A DNA stretch of 64,000 nucleotides. It comes from Thunnus maccoyii (lineage: Eukaryota > Chordata > Actinopteri > Scombriformes > Scombridae). The DNA lies in contig NC_056554.1 in assembly GCF_910596095.1 (NCBI RefSeq), positions 434,001 through 498,000 on the forward strand, written 5' to 3'. Below are positions 25,180-39,400 of this stretch, in pieces; position 1 is the stretch's first letter; each line of letters begins with the position of its first letter. Under the pieces are notes generated by a model that made no database searches, was not told where the DNA came from, and saw only the letters and a list, made by a program, of their open reading frames with translations. A program made the translations under genes and the position numbers.

Positions 25180-26038
25180 TTTATAACAATAATTAATAAT
25201 TATCAAAGGTAATTATTAAAATCAATAAAGTTATTAATACAAATTAATGATAACAGGGCACCACCCGAAAACCAGGACCAATAACCAAACACGTGTCTGG
25301 TGGTAAGATGGCGAGGGGCAGATCGCCGCTGTGTCCCACATTATCTGGCCACCAGATGTGCAAAGGGGTGCGAGTGTTACTGTGTGTGTGTGCATGTAAA
25401 CAGGGTTAGTAACAAGAGAGGAGAGAAAAAAAAAGAGAAGCGCCAGCTCACGGCGGAGTCCTGCGACCATGAGTAGAGAGCAGTAGTTGCTTTGTCACAC
25501 AGAGAGCATATGTATGGACGGTAGTCTGTAACGCACGTTGTCTGGACTGTTGACCTACAAAGCAACCCATTGTCTTGCTCGCAGTGGCACAATACGCAGC
25601 AGTCCTGAGTGGGTCAACACAACTTAGCTTAGCGTGGTGAAGATCTTCACACTTGGCGAGGGGAAATACACGTGCACGGTGGTTACCTCCTTTAGTAAAC
25701 TGGCTCACAGGGAAAGCTAAGCATCCTGCAGCACGGTTACAATAGAAAGGCAATAGGTGTTTTTGTGCAGCTGGTACTTATAGCTGAGGTGACGTCATGG
25801 CTGCATCATCGGCATTCCCTGTGGTGTTGGGACGTCTCTACCGATGAGAGTGTGGGGCTCTCCCAAATCTTGCATCAAGGTGTGAACTGCAGGGCAGTTT
25901 TGGAGGTGTAGTCTGTGTGAGTAGCCTTTAGGCACTCTTCCTTTGTTTCAGGGATTAAAGGATAAAGGCAGTCTTGTGGTCAGGCTTCAGAGTTTACAAA
26001 TAGGCCTGCCTTTGTCTGACCACATGGTTGAGGCCCAA
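25180..26038. repeat. LTR-like dispersed repeat, copy 2 (truncated)
   Basis: This matches 6822-8040 in order: the ATTA-rich start, GGGCACCACCCG, CCAGATGTGCAAA, CTGTAACGCACGTTGTCTGG, and the CCCAACA end at 26032-26038. It lacks the first ~180 bases of copy 1, and ACCAAACA joins directly to CGTGTCTG, so about 500 bases present in copy 1 (about 7080-7605) are missing. Confidence 0.55.
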
Positions 26039-27361
26039 CAAGAGTATATGTTAAAATGCTAGCGGCAGGGCTCTAGTTATGGCAATGTTGGTCGGTGGGT
26101 TGCCATGAAATTTGTTCCCCACTGAATGATGACTTGATCCCTTGATTTTTCATCTCATTCCATCATCAGGTCAAAATTTCACTTCATCCAATAATTTGGT
26201 TTATTATGAAATACCTGCAAAACTAATGACATTCCCATCAGCAGTGTTAATTAGCAAGTTCAGCCATATTAGCACGTTGATAGCAATTTTCTCAAAGGGG
26301 CGTTGCATCGAAGTACCACCTCACAGAGATGCTAGCACGGCTATAGACTCTACTTTTAGACAGTGAGAGGTTACCACCACCAACTCCATTGTTTCCAAAG
26401 TAAAGATGATGGCAGCTGTGCTGCAGTGTCAGCAGCAAGGACAGAGACAGTGGCTGCCACCCACATAAATGTGCACGGGTATTTGCCGCTGTCATGTGAG
26501 TTGATTATGGTTACACCTCTTCATCAGCATTGAACAGTGAAATTAATTAGCAAAAACAGTATCTGGGCAAAAGCTTCAATGTTTGATTATTAGGTCTGGG
26601 CCAGTAAACAATGTTTATGATATTAGTTAGCTAAATTAATTGCTATATTTGTGTAATTTTTCCAACATTTTGCTGTACTTTGAATACCACTTTTCTTGTA
26701 AACAAAGACAAGTTCTGTTTACATTCAGTGTTTCTTACCAAAAAGCATTGTGTGTATCCTTGCAGTATAACAAATGTGTTGGGTGCATTTCTAGTTCAGT
26801 TCAGTTTAGTTATTTATTGTCCCACAAGTGTAAAAATAGACAATAAAAGTGCTAGTGCTATAGTAAGGAGTAAGGATGTATGTTAAAAGCAAGGAAAACA
26901 GTAATGAAGAATAAAGATAAAAAAAAAAAAATAAAGTGCTAAGCTGTGTCAGGAATCAAGAGGCGGTGTATAATGTAATGTTCCTTCCACATAAAACATT
27001 ATCAACATAAACCATAGTGACTTCATTATTGACAGTACACATGGAATGTAAAGGAATGTAGGGGAGACACATGATGATAGGTGTGTATGTGCAATAAACT
27101 TGAGTCATATTCAAGTGATTTTATCTCATTCCAGTTCCTCTTATCTCAGGCAATCTTGTCATCTGTGACGTTTAACTACACCTTGACATTGGGTGGATGC
27201 GTTTGGAAAGAGCTAATCCACTTAAGTCAGACACTTTACAGAGTGTAAATGGTGCACTTTGATAGACACATATGTGGCCATTTTGCATTTTCAGCATTTG
27301 GATTTTAGTATTTCGTGTCATTTATCACTGACATCCACCGCTGCCTGGGACGTATCTGGTC
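26039..27361. other. Upstream region of the mucin gene
   Basis: No coding exon is seen. Close to the mucin start there are two TTATCTCA motifs (27121 and 27141), which are reverse GATA-factor sites. No clear TATA box is visible, and the transcription start is unknown. Confidence 0.3.
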
Positions 27362-27425
27362 ATGGCGTTTTCTTCACATTTCCTGATTATCTATGCTCTA
27401 TTCATCTGCTTATTTTCTGCCAATG
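27362..27425 (+). CDS. Mucin exon 1: signal peptide
   Basis: Encodes MAFSSHFLIIYALFICLFSA plus N and one base of the next codon. The run of Leu, Ile and Phe with small residues at the end (FSA-N) is a standard secretory signal. The donor is G|GTAAGA. It joins exon 2 at CAG|TA to make Val22. Confidence 0.85.
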
Positions 27426-30400
27426 GTAAGACTCATACTCAACACATTTGCTAAATCAACACTTTTATGTCAACTCAAGCCTTTACTTAATATTTTTCAT
27501 GTCCACTACAATTTTCATGTTGGTGCAAAATGTCATTCTAATGTTTAAATTTAAAAACAAAATATATTTGCATTTCCTTTTACAGCTGATTTAAGAGTTC
27601 TTATGCCATGTCAAGTCAATTTTATTTACTCAGTGCCAGGGACCTGGCCCTGGGACTTTATCATTTTGGACTTTACACTTTGTGCTGCTGTTGAATTGTA
27701 TTGTGTTATAGTCAGAGGAGTTTCTAATATTTAGTGTACACCATAAATATTATGGATATGGGTATGTCATGTCACTGATATTCAATTTTTGAAAGAAATG
27801 CTCTGAAGGGGCTAGATTTGACAAAAACAGATTTCTTGGTTAAAAACTGGACATTTGTCTCTCACGTTGACCTCCAGTTTTTAAAAAACAAATTAAGTGT
27901 TCATCTGGTTTTATTTTAAAAAGTCCTAGATACCTTGATAGCTGAATAGTTAAGACACACACCACATAACCGCAACATCCTCAATTCAAATCTGACCAGG
28001 GACCTTGTTTGCATGTCATTCCCTTCTTGCTCCTTGTGTTTCCTGACTGCTTCTACACTATCTACACTATCGGCTGTCGAATATAAAGTGAGAAAAAATT
28101 TTAAATTGTGTTCCAAAGTTTGTTGAGTTTATTGCTTTACTGAGTAAATTTAAATCAAATTACAGAGTCACATCTGTTGAGTTTATGGTCAAAACTGACT
28201 GGTGTGATTTTATTCACAAAAAACACTGTCTTAAAGAACAAGAATTACTTACAGTCAGGGGGCACATTTCCATTCTCTGACAGGAATGTTTTCACCACTA
28301 TTTCAATGTTTGACTCTTCATTGTTCACTTCATCCTCATCAGTTCAATGATAGTCTGGATCATGTTCTGTGTTTCTGACACTTCTCCTTTGAGATCATTT
28401 TAATCCTTATCAGTGTCTTGATCAAGAGTGTAGTCAAGAGCCTCTTCCGATGTGACTTTTCTGCTCATTGTGTTGTCGCAGAAGAAGCAGAGCTGCCTCT
28501 TAAATAGGCCTTCTGCATCATTTTTGACTTTATATACTGTAGGTGTCCTTCTCACTTGCTCAGTCTGGTTTTAAAAGAAAAACTACACAAGTATATACAG
28601 CAAGTTAGTATACTGCACTGGCCATAAAACAAGCCCTACTTTGTTTCTTAGGGAAAAAAGACCTAATGGGTTCCCTACTTTATCACTTGACTTGTAAAAG
28701 ATTTTTGAGGTCAGTATCCTCAAATCTATTCAAAACCAAACTTAATTTCAAAACTACTTAGGTGTTAAATTAGTAACATTAATTCTTTTTTTTTAAGATT
28801 ATTATTTGGCTTTTTGCCTTTATTTGGGAGTCAGTGTAGTGAGACAGGAAAGAAGGAGAGAGAGGGAGGTGTGACATGCAACAAGGGTCCCTTGGCTGGG
28901 AATCGAACTGTGAACGTTACAGTTATACAGTATGCACCTAAACCATTAAGCCACCAGGGCACCTGTAACAGTAATTCTTATGAACAATGATTCTCTCTTT
29001 CTACCTCTCCTGGTAAGTCCTTAATGTGGAACAAGGTGAGCATAGAATGATGTAGGAGAGCACAGGTCGTTAATGGTGGCAGAGTTGGAACAGTTGAGAC
29101 TGCTGCAGGTTCTGTACCAGTACTGCCTCCAGTACCCCACATCTGATTTTAATTCCATACAAAAAGGGAAAATACTACTACAACTAATAATAATAATATA
29201 TGACATGATAAAATGATAATAATTATTATTATTCTGGATGGACTTGTATAATGTGATCAAACTTTATATCTCCAGGTATTATTCTCTCTGTTTTGGGCAA
29301 AGTGGTTCTGTTCCAAAGATAGATAGAAGTCCTAGAATCCCTCTTAGTCTGGCCCCTCACCTTTGACCAATATGCCATAGGGACCTTTACAGGGTCCCTA
29401 TAGGGTGAGCAGCAAGGTCCTAAATAAGATAGTCATTATCAGCTCCACCCTTAATGGGAATTCACACTTCCTCAAAATACATGGTTAGAGGAACTATTTG
29501 GATGTACAACTATTTATAGTGCAATGGTAATGACTCAGCAGAAACCACACCAACCTGCCGTATACATATGACCTCTGAATGGTCAGGCACCAGTCACTAG
29601 CAAGTTGAAATATTTTTTACTTTGATCCAGGCAACCTTTTCATGTTCAGTCTTCTCAGCAAGTACCATTGGTGAGCACTGAATGAGTCAAAATCATGACC
29701 CTGGCAGTGCTGGCTGGCCTTTCTAGATGAGGGTTTTCCACTCAGATGTTTGCCTGGCACAAATTCCAGAATGTCCAGGAGGTCAAAAAATGTTGAGTGT
29801 CCTGGACATTGATCGGATTTGAATGGCATTAATTGGTTAGGACATAAACATGTATACCTCTGTATATAATGTGCTGCCTCTTTCAGTCTGGCATGTAGTA
29901 TATGCAGTATACATGTAAATACAGTATACATTTAAATGCTCATGAACATATCATTTTAACCCAGTCAATTTAATGATTCTTACTAATAATGTGATCCACA
30001 ACTGTTTGAAGAATGCATAATATCCTTCCCTTTCATTTTAAATACCTGTATCCATCCTGCATCCAGACATTTATTTAAAGTTAGAAATGAATCATGGTGT
30101 TGGCAATTAAAGTCAGCAAAGTCCTCTGTAGAGAGAAAACTCAGTTAAATCAATGGGGGAGAAGATTTTTATGAAAACTGTGGCATAAAGATATGTAAAG
30201 ATAATTATTGCATCATAATTACAGGCAGATAAAGATAAGAGTAGTCTACCAACCAAAAACTGTTCTGTATTCTTTTTGTGGGATTATATAAATGACAGGC
30301 ATTCTCTTGGCAGACCTTGAATGCATATAAACTAAACAGGACGACTGATCCAATTTTCGGGAAGCAGCTACAATGACTCCCTGTAAAGATATTTTGATAG

Positions 30401-33400
30401 CATTTCCAACAGGCACATGAAAGAAGCTAAAATTACCTTCATATTATATATAATGAACTTTTCCTTAGACAGAACATTTGAATGATCAAAGAAAACATAT
30501 ATGTAGGAGAATAACTGTGCTTTTCTGTTTGTTTCAGTAACATTTGAGACAGCATCAGCACCTGAATCAACCAGTTCCACCAACATAACATCGGAACCTT
30601 CTGAGACCATCTCATTACCCGAACAAACCAGCCCCAATGACACAGTAACTTCCAGGCCTTCTGAAACCACCTTGGTGTCTGAATTAACCAGCCCATCTGA
30701 AATACTAACTTCTGAGCCAGCATCTGACTCAACTGGTCCAACTGATTCAGTAACATCTGAGCATGCAGAGACAACATCAGCACCTGATCCAACCAGTTCC
30801 ACTGATGCAACATCTGCACCCTTCAAGACCACTTCCGTATCCGAACAAACCACTCCCACTGACACAGTAACTTCCAGTCCTTCTGAGACCACCTTGGTGT
30901 CTGAATCAACCAGTCCATCTGAAATCCTAACTTCTGAGCCTGCATCTGAATCAACTGCTTCAACTGATTCAGTAACAACTGAGACTGCAGACACAACATC
31001 TGCACCTGAACCAACCACTTCCATTGATGTAACATCTGCACCCTCAGAGACCACCTCACTACCTGAACAAACCAGTCCCACTGACACAATGACTTCTGGG
31101 AATTCTGAGACCACCTTGGTACCTGAACTAACCAGTCCATCTGAAATACTAACTTCAGAGCCTGTATCTGACTCAACTGGTCCAACTGATTCAGTAACAT
31201 CTGAGCATGCAGAGACAACATCAGCACCTGATCCAACCAGTTCCACTGATGCAACATCTGCACCCTTCGAGACCACTTCCGTATCCGAAGAAACCAGTCC
31301 CACTGACACAGTAACTTCCAGTCCTTCTGAGACCACCTTGGTGTCTGAATCAACCAGTCCATCTGAAATCCTAACTTCTGAGCCTGCATCTGAATCAACT
31401 GCTTCAACTGATTCAGTAACAACTGAGACTGCAGACACAACATCTGCACCTGAACCAACCACTTCCATTGATGTAACATCTGCACCCTCAGAAACCACCT
31501 CACTACCTGAACAAACCAGTCCCACTGACACAATGACTTCTGGGAATTCTGAGACCACCTTGGTACCTGAACTAACCAGTCCATCTGAAATACTAACTTC
31601 TGAGCCTGTATCTGACTCAACTGGTCCAACTGATTCAGTAACATCTGAGCCTGCAGAGACAACATCAGCACCTGATCCAACCAGTTCCACTGATGCAACA
31701 TCTGCACCCTTCGAGACCACTTCCGTATCCGAAGAAACCAGTCCCACTGACACAGTAACTTCCAGTCCTTCTGAGACCACCTTGGTGTCTGAATCAACCA
31801 GTCCATCTGAAATCCTAACTTCTGAGCCTGCATCTGAATCAACTGCTTCAACTGATTCAGTAACAACTGAGACTGCAGACACAACATCTGCACCTGAACC
31901 AACCACTTCCATTGATGTAACATCTGCACCCTCAGAGACCACCTCACTACCTGAACAAACCAGTCCCACTGACACAATGACTTCTGGGAATTCTGAGACC
32001 ACCTTGGTACCTGAACTAACCAGTCCATCTGAAATACTAACTTCTGAGCCTGTATCTGACTCAACTGGTCCAACTGATTCAGTAACATCTGAGCCTGCAG
32101 AGACAACATCAGCACCTGATCCAACCAGTTCCACTGATGCAACATCTGCACCCTTCGAGACCACTTCCGTATCCGAAGAAACCAGTCCCACTGACACAGT
32201 AACTTCCAGTCCTTCTGAGACCACCTTGGTGTCTGAATCAACCAGTCCATCTGAAATCCTAACTTCTGAGCCTGCATCTGAATCAACTGCTTCAACTGAT
32301 TCAGTAACAACTGAGACTGCAGACACAACATCTGCACCTGAACCAACCACTTCCATTGATGTAACATCTGCACCCTCAGAGACCACCTCACTACCTGAAC
32401 AAACCAGTCCCACTGACACAATGACTTCTGGGAATTCTGAGACCACCTTGGTACCTGAACTAACCAGTCCATCTGAAATACTAACTTCAGAGCCTGTATC
32501 TGACTCAACTGGTCAAACTGATTCAGTAACATCTGAGCCTGCAGAGACAACATCAGCACCTGATCCAACCAGTTCCACTGATGCAACATCTGCACCCTTC
32601 GAGACCACTTCCGTATCCGAAGAAACCAGTCCCACTGACACAGTAACTTCCAGTCCTTCTGAGACCACCTTGGTGTCTGAATCAACCAGTCCATCTGAAA
32701 TCCTAACTTCTGAGCCTGCATCTGAATCAACTGCTTCAACTGATTCAGTAACAACTGAGACTGCAGACACAACATCTGCACCTGAACCAACCACTTCCAT
32801 TGATGTAACATCTGCACCCTCAGAGACCACCTCACTACCTGAACAAACCAGTCCCACTGACACAATGACTTCTGGGAATTCTGAGACCACCTTGGTACCT
32901 GAACTAACCAGTCCATCTGAAATACTAACTTCAGAGCCTGTATCTGACTCAACTGGTCAAACTGATTCAGTAACATCTGAGCCTGCAGAGACAACATCAG
33001 CACCTGATCCAACCAGTTCCACTGATGCAACATCTGCACCCTTCGAGACCACTTCCGTATCCGAAGAAACCAGCCCCACTGACACAGTAACTTCCAGTCC
33101 TTCTGAGACCACCTTGGTGTCTGAATCAACCAGTCCATCTGAAATCCTAACTTCTGAGCCTGCATCTGAATCAACTGCTTCAACTGATTCAGTAACAACT
33201 GAGACTGCAGACACAACATCTGCACCTGAACCAACCACTTCCATTGATGTAACATCTGCACCCTCAGAGACCACCTCACTACCTGAACAAACCAGTCCCA
33301 CTGACACAATGACTTCTGGGAATTCTGAGACCACCTTGGTACCTGAACTAACCAGTCAATCTGAAATACTAACTTCAGAGCCTGTATCTGACTCAACTGG

Positions 33401-36400
33401 TCAAACTGATTCAGTAACATCTGAGCCTGCAGAGACAACATCAGCACCTGATCCAACCAGTTCCACTGATGCAACATCTGCACCCTTCGAGACCACTTCC
33501 GTATCCGAAGAAACCAGTCCCACTGACACAGTAACTTCCAGTCCTTCTGAGACCACCTTGGTGTCTGAATCAACCAGTCCATCTGAAATCCTAACTTCTG
33601 AGCCTGCATCTGAATCAACTGCTTCAACTGATTCAGTAACAACTGAGACTGCAGACACAACATCTGCACCTGAACCAACCACTTCCATTGATGTAACATC
33701 TGCACCCTCAGAGACCACCTCACTACCTGAACAAACCAGTCCCACTGACACAATGACTTCTGGGAATTCTGAGACCACCTTGGTACCTGAACTAACCAGT
33801 CCATCTGAAATACTAACTTCTGAGCCTGTATCTGACTCAACTGGTCCAACTGATTCAGTAACATCTGAGCCTGCAGAGACAACATCAGCACCTGATCCAA
33901 CCAGTTCCACTGATGCAACATCTGCACCCTTCGAGACCACTTCCGTATCCGAAGAAACCAGTCCCACTGACACAGTAACTTCCAGTCCTTCTGAGACCAC
34001 CTTGGTGTCTGAATCAACCAGTCCATCTGAAATCCTAACTTCTGAGCCTGCATCTGAATCAACTGCTTCAACTGATTCAGTAACAACTGAGACTGCAGAC
34101 ACAACATCTGCACCTGAACCAACCACTTCCATTGATGTAACATCTGCACCCTCAGAGACCACCTCACTACCTGAACAAACCAGTCCCACTGACACAATGA
34201 CTTCTGGGAATTCTGAGACCACCTTGGTACCTGAACTAACCAGTCCATCTGAAATACTAACTTCAGAGCCTGTATCTGACTCAACTGGTCAAACTGATTC
34301 AGTAACATCTGAGCCTGCAGAGACAACATCAGCACCTGATCCAACCAGTTCCACTGATGCAACATCTGCACCCTTCGAGACCACTTCCGTATCCGAAGAA
34401 ACCAGCCCCACTGACACAGTAACTTCCAGTCCTTCTGAGACCACCTTGGTGTCTGAATCAACCAGTCCATCTGAAATCCTAACTTCTGAGCCTGCATCTG
34501 AATCAACTGCTTCAACTGATTCAGTAACAACTGAGACTGCAGACACAACATCTGCACCTGAACCAACCACTTCCATTGATGTAACATCTGCACCCTCAGA
34601 GACCACCTCACTACCTGAACAAACCAGTCCCACTGACACAATGACTTCTGGGAATTCTGAGACCACCTTGGTACCTGAACTAACCAGTCAATCTGAAATA
34701 CTAACTTCAGAGCCTGTATCTGACTCAACTGGTCAAACTGATTCAGTAACATCTGAGCCTGCAGAGACAACATCAGCACCTGATCCAACCAGTTCCACTG
34801 ATGCAACATCTGCACCCTTCGAGACCACTTCCGTATCCGAAGAAACCAGTCCCACTGACACAGTAACTTCCAGTCCTTCTGAGACCACCTTGGTGTCTGA
34901 ATCAACCAGTCCATCTGAAATCCTAACTTCTGAGCCTGCATCTGAATCAACTGCTTCAACTGATTCAGTAACAACTGAGACTGCAGACACAACATCTGCA
35001 CCTGAACCAACCACTTCCATTGATGTAACATCTGCACCCTCAGAGACCACCTCACTACCTGAACAAACCAGTCCCACTGACACAATGACTTCTGGGAATT
35101 CTGAGACCACCTTGGTACCTGAACTAACCAGTCAATCTGAAATACTAACTTCTGAGCCTGTATCTGACTCAACTGGTCCAACTGATTCAGTAACATCTGA
35201 GCATGCAGAGACAACATCAGCACCTGATCCAACCAGTTCCACTGATGCAACATCTGCACCCTTCGAGACCACTTCCGTATCCGAAGAAACCAGTCCCACT
35301 GACACAGTAACTTCCAGTCCTTCTGAGACCACCTTGGTGTCTGAATCAACCAGTCCATCTGAAATCCTAACTTCTGAGCCTGCATCTGAATCAACTGCTT
35401 CGACTGATTCAGTAACAACTGAGACTGCAGACACAACATCTGCACCTGAACCAACCACTTCCATTGATGTAACATCTGCACCCTCAGAGACCACCTCACT
35501 ACCTGAACAAACCAGTCCCACTGACACAATGACTTCTGGGAATTCTGAGACCACCTTGGTACCTGAACTAACCAGTCCATCTGAAATACTAACTTCTGAG
35601 CCTGTATCTGACTCAACTGGTCCAACTGATTCAGTAACATCTGAGCCTGCAGAGACAACATCAGCACCTGATCCAACCAGTTCCACTGATGCAACATCTG
35701 CACCCTTCGAGACCACTTCCGTATCCGAAGAAACCAGTCCCACTGACACAGTAACTTCCAGTCCTTCTGAGACCACCTTGGTGTCTGAATCAACCAGTCC
35801 ATCTGAAATCCTAACTTCTGAGCCTGCATCTGAATCAACTGCTTCAACTGATTCAGTAACAACTGAGACTGCAGACACAACATCTGCACCTGAACCAACC
35901 ACTTCCATTGATGTAACATCTGCACCCTCAGAGACCACCTCACTACCTGAACAAACCAGTCCCACTGACACAATGACTTCTGGGAATTCTGAGACCACCT
36001 TGGTACCTGAACTAACCAGTCCATCTGAAATACTAACTTCAGAGCCTGTATCTGACTCAACTGGTCAAACTGATTCAGTAACATCTGAGCATGCAGAGAC
36101 AACATCAGCACCTGATCCAACCAGTTCCACTGATGCAACATCTGCACCCTTCGAGACCACTTCCGTATCCGAAGAAACCAGTCCCACTGACACAGTAACT
36201 TCCAGTCCTTCTGAGACCACCTTGGTGTCTGAATCAACCAGTCCATCTGAAATCCTAACTTCTGAGCCTGCATCTGAATCAACTGCTTCGACTGATTCAG
36301 TAACAACTGAGACTGCAGACACAACATCTGCACCTGAACCAACCACTTCCATTGATGTAACATCTGCACCCTCAGAGACCACCTCACTACCTGAACAAAC

Positions 36401-39400
36401 CAGTCCCACTGACACAATGACTTCTGGGAATTCTGAGACCACCTTGGTACCTGAACTAACCAGTCCATCTGAAATACTAACTTCTGAGCCTGTATCTGAC
36501 TCAACTGGTCCAACTGATTCAGTAACATCTGAGCCTGCAGAGACAACATCAGCACCTGATCCAACCAGTTCCACTGATGCAACATCTGCACCCTTCGAGA
36601 CCACTTCCGTATCCGAAGAAACCAGTCCCACTGACACAGTAACTTCCAGTCCTTCTGAGACCACCTTGGTGTCTGAATCAACCAGTCCATCTGAAATCCT
36701 AACTTCTGAGCCTGCATCTGAATCAACTGCTTCAACTGATTCAGTAACAACTGAGACTGCAGACACAACATCTGCACCTGAACCAACCACTTCCATTGAT
36801 GTAACATCTGCACCCTCAGAGACCACCTCACTACCTGAACAAACCAGTCCCACTGACACAATGACTTCTGGGAATTCTGAGACCACCTTGGTACCTGAAC
36901 TAACCAGTCCATCTGAAATACTAACTTCAGAGCCTGTATCTGACTCAACTGGTCAAACTGATTCAGTAACATCTGAGCCTGCAGAGACAACATCAGCACC
37001 TGATCCAACCAGTTCCACTGATGCAACATCTGCACCCTTCGAGACCACTTCCGTATCCGAAGAAACCAGTCCCACTGACACAGTAACTTCCAGTCCTTCT
37101 GAGACCACCTTGGTGTCTGAATCAACCAGTCCATCTGAAATCCTAACTTCTGAGCCTGCATCTGAATCAACTGCTTCAACTGATTCAGTAACAACTGAGA
37201 CTGCAGACACAACATCTGCACCTGAACCAACCACTTCCATTGATGTAACATCTGCACCCTCAGAGACCACCTCACTACCTGAACAAACCAGTCCCACTGA
37301 CACAGTAACTTCCAGTCCTTCTGAGACCACCTTGGTACCTGAACTAACCAGTCCATCTGAAATACTAACTTCTGAGCCTGTATCTGACTCAACTGGTCCA
37401 ACTGATTCAGTAACATCTGAGCCTGCAGAGACAACATCAGCACCTGATCCAACCAGTTCCACTGATGCAACATCTGCACCCTTCGAGACCACTTCCGTAT
37501 CCGAAGAAACCAGTCCCACTGACACAGTAACTTCCAGTCCTTCTGAGACCACCTTGGTGTCTGAATCAACCAGTCCATCTGAAATCCTAACTTCTGAGCC
37601 TGCATCTGAATCAACTGCTTCAACTGATTCAGTAACAACTGAGACTGCAGACACAACATCTGCACCTGAACCAACCACTTCCATTGATGTAACATCTGCA
37701 CCCTCAGAGACCACCTCACTACCTGAACAAACCAGTCCCACTGACACAATGACTTCTGGGAATTCTGAGACCACCTTGGTACCTGAACTAACCAGTCCAT
37801 CTGAAATACTAACTTCAGAGCCTGTATCTGACTCAACTGGTCAAACTGATTCAGTAACATCTGAGCCTGCAGAGACAACATCAGCACCTGATCCAACCAG
37901 TTCCACTGATGCAACATCTGCACCCTTCGAGACCACTTCCGTATCCGAAGAAACCAGTCCCACTGACACAGTAACTTCCAGTCCTTCTGAGACCACCTTG
38001 GTGTCTGAATCAACCAGTCCATCTGAAATCCTAACTTCTGAGCCTGCATCTGAATCAACTGCTTCAACTGATTCAGTAACAACTGAGACTGCAGACACAA
38101 CATCTGCACCTGAACCAACCACTTCCATTGATGTAACATCTGCACCCTCAGAGACCACCTCACTACCTGAACAAACCAGTCCCACTGACACAATGACTTC
38201 TGGGAATTCTGAGACCACCTTGGTACCTGAACTAACCAGTCCATCTGAAATCCTAACTTCAGAGCCTGTATCTGACTCAACTGGTCAAACTGATTCAGTA
38301 ACATCTGAGCCTGCAGAGACAACATCAGCACCTGATCCAACCAGTTCCACTGATGCAACATCTGCACCCTTCGAGACCACTTCCGTATCCGAAGAAACCA
38401 GCCCCACTGACACAGTAACTTCCAGTCCTTCTGAGACCACCTTGGTGTCTGAATCAACCAGTCCATCTGAAATCCTAACTTCTGAGCCTGCATCTGAATC
38501 AACTGCTTCAACTGATTCAGTAACAACTGAGACTGCAGACACAACATCTGCACCTGAACCAACCACTTCCATTGATGTAACATCTGCACCCTCAGAGACC
38601 ACCTCACTACCTGAACAAACCAGTCCCACTGACACAATGACTTCTGGGAATTCTGAGACCACCTTGGTACCTGAACTAACCAGTCAATCTGAAATACTAA
38701 CTTCAGAGCCTGTATCTGACTCAACTGGTCAAACTGATTCAGTAACATCTGAGCCTGCAGAGACAACATCAGCACCTGATCCAACCAGTTCCACTGATGC
38801 AACATCTGCACCCTTCGAGACCACTTCCGTATCCGAAGAAACCAGTCCCACTGACACAGTAACTTCCAGTCCTTCTGAGACCACCTTGGTGTCTGAATCA
38901 ACCAGTCCATCTGAAATCCTAACTTCTGAGCCTGCATCTGAATCAACTGCTTCAACTGATTCAGTAACAACTGAGACTGCAGACACAACATCTGCACCTG
39001 AACCAACCACTTCCATTGATGTAACATCTGCACCCTCAGAGACCACCTCACTACCTGAACAAACCAGTCCCACTGACACAATGACTTCTGGGAATTCTGA
39101 GACCACCTTGGTACCTGAACTAACCAGTCAATCTGAAATACTAACTTCTGAGCCTGTATCTGACTCAACTGGTCCAACTGATTCAGTAACATCTGAGCAT
39201 GCAGAGACAACATCAGCACCTGATCCAACCAGTTCCACTGATGCAACATCTGCACCCTTCGAGACCACTTCCGTATCCGAAGAAACCAGTCCCACTGACA
39301 CAGTAACTTCCAGTCCTTCTGAGACCACCTTGGTGTCTGAATCAACCAGTCCATCTGAAATCCTAACTTCTGAGCCTGCATCTGAATCAACTGCTTCAAC

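Noticed and set aside
30368..32446. Minus-strand open frame of 692 codons and many shorter 125-421-codon frames through the array
   Set aside because: Same cause: each is one more antisense pass through identical units, and their starts recur every 444 bases.
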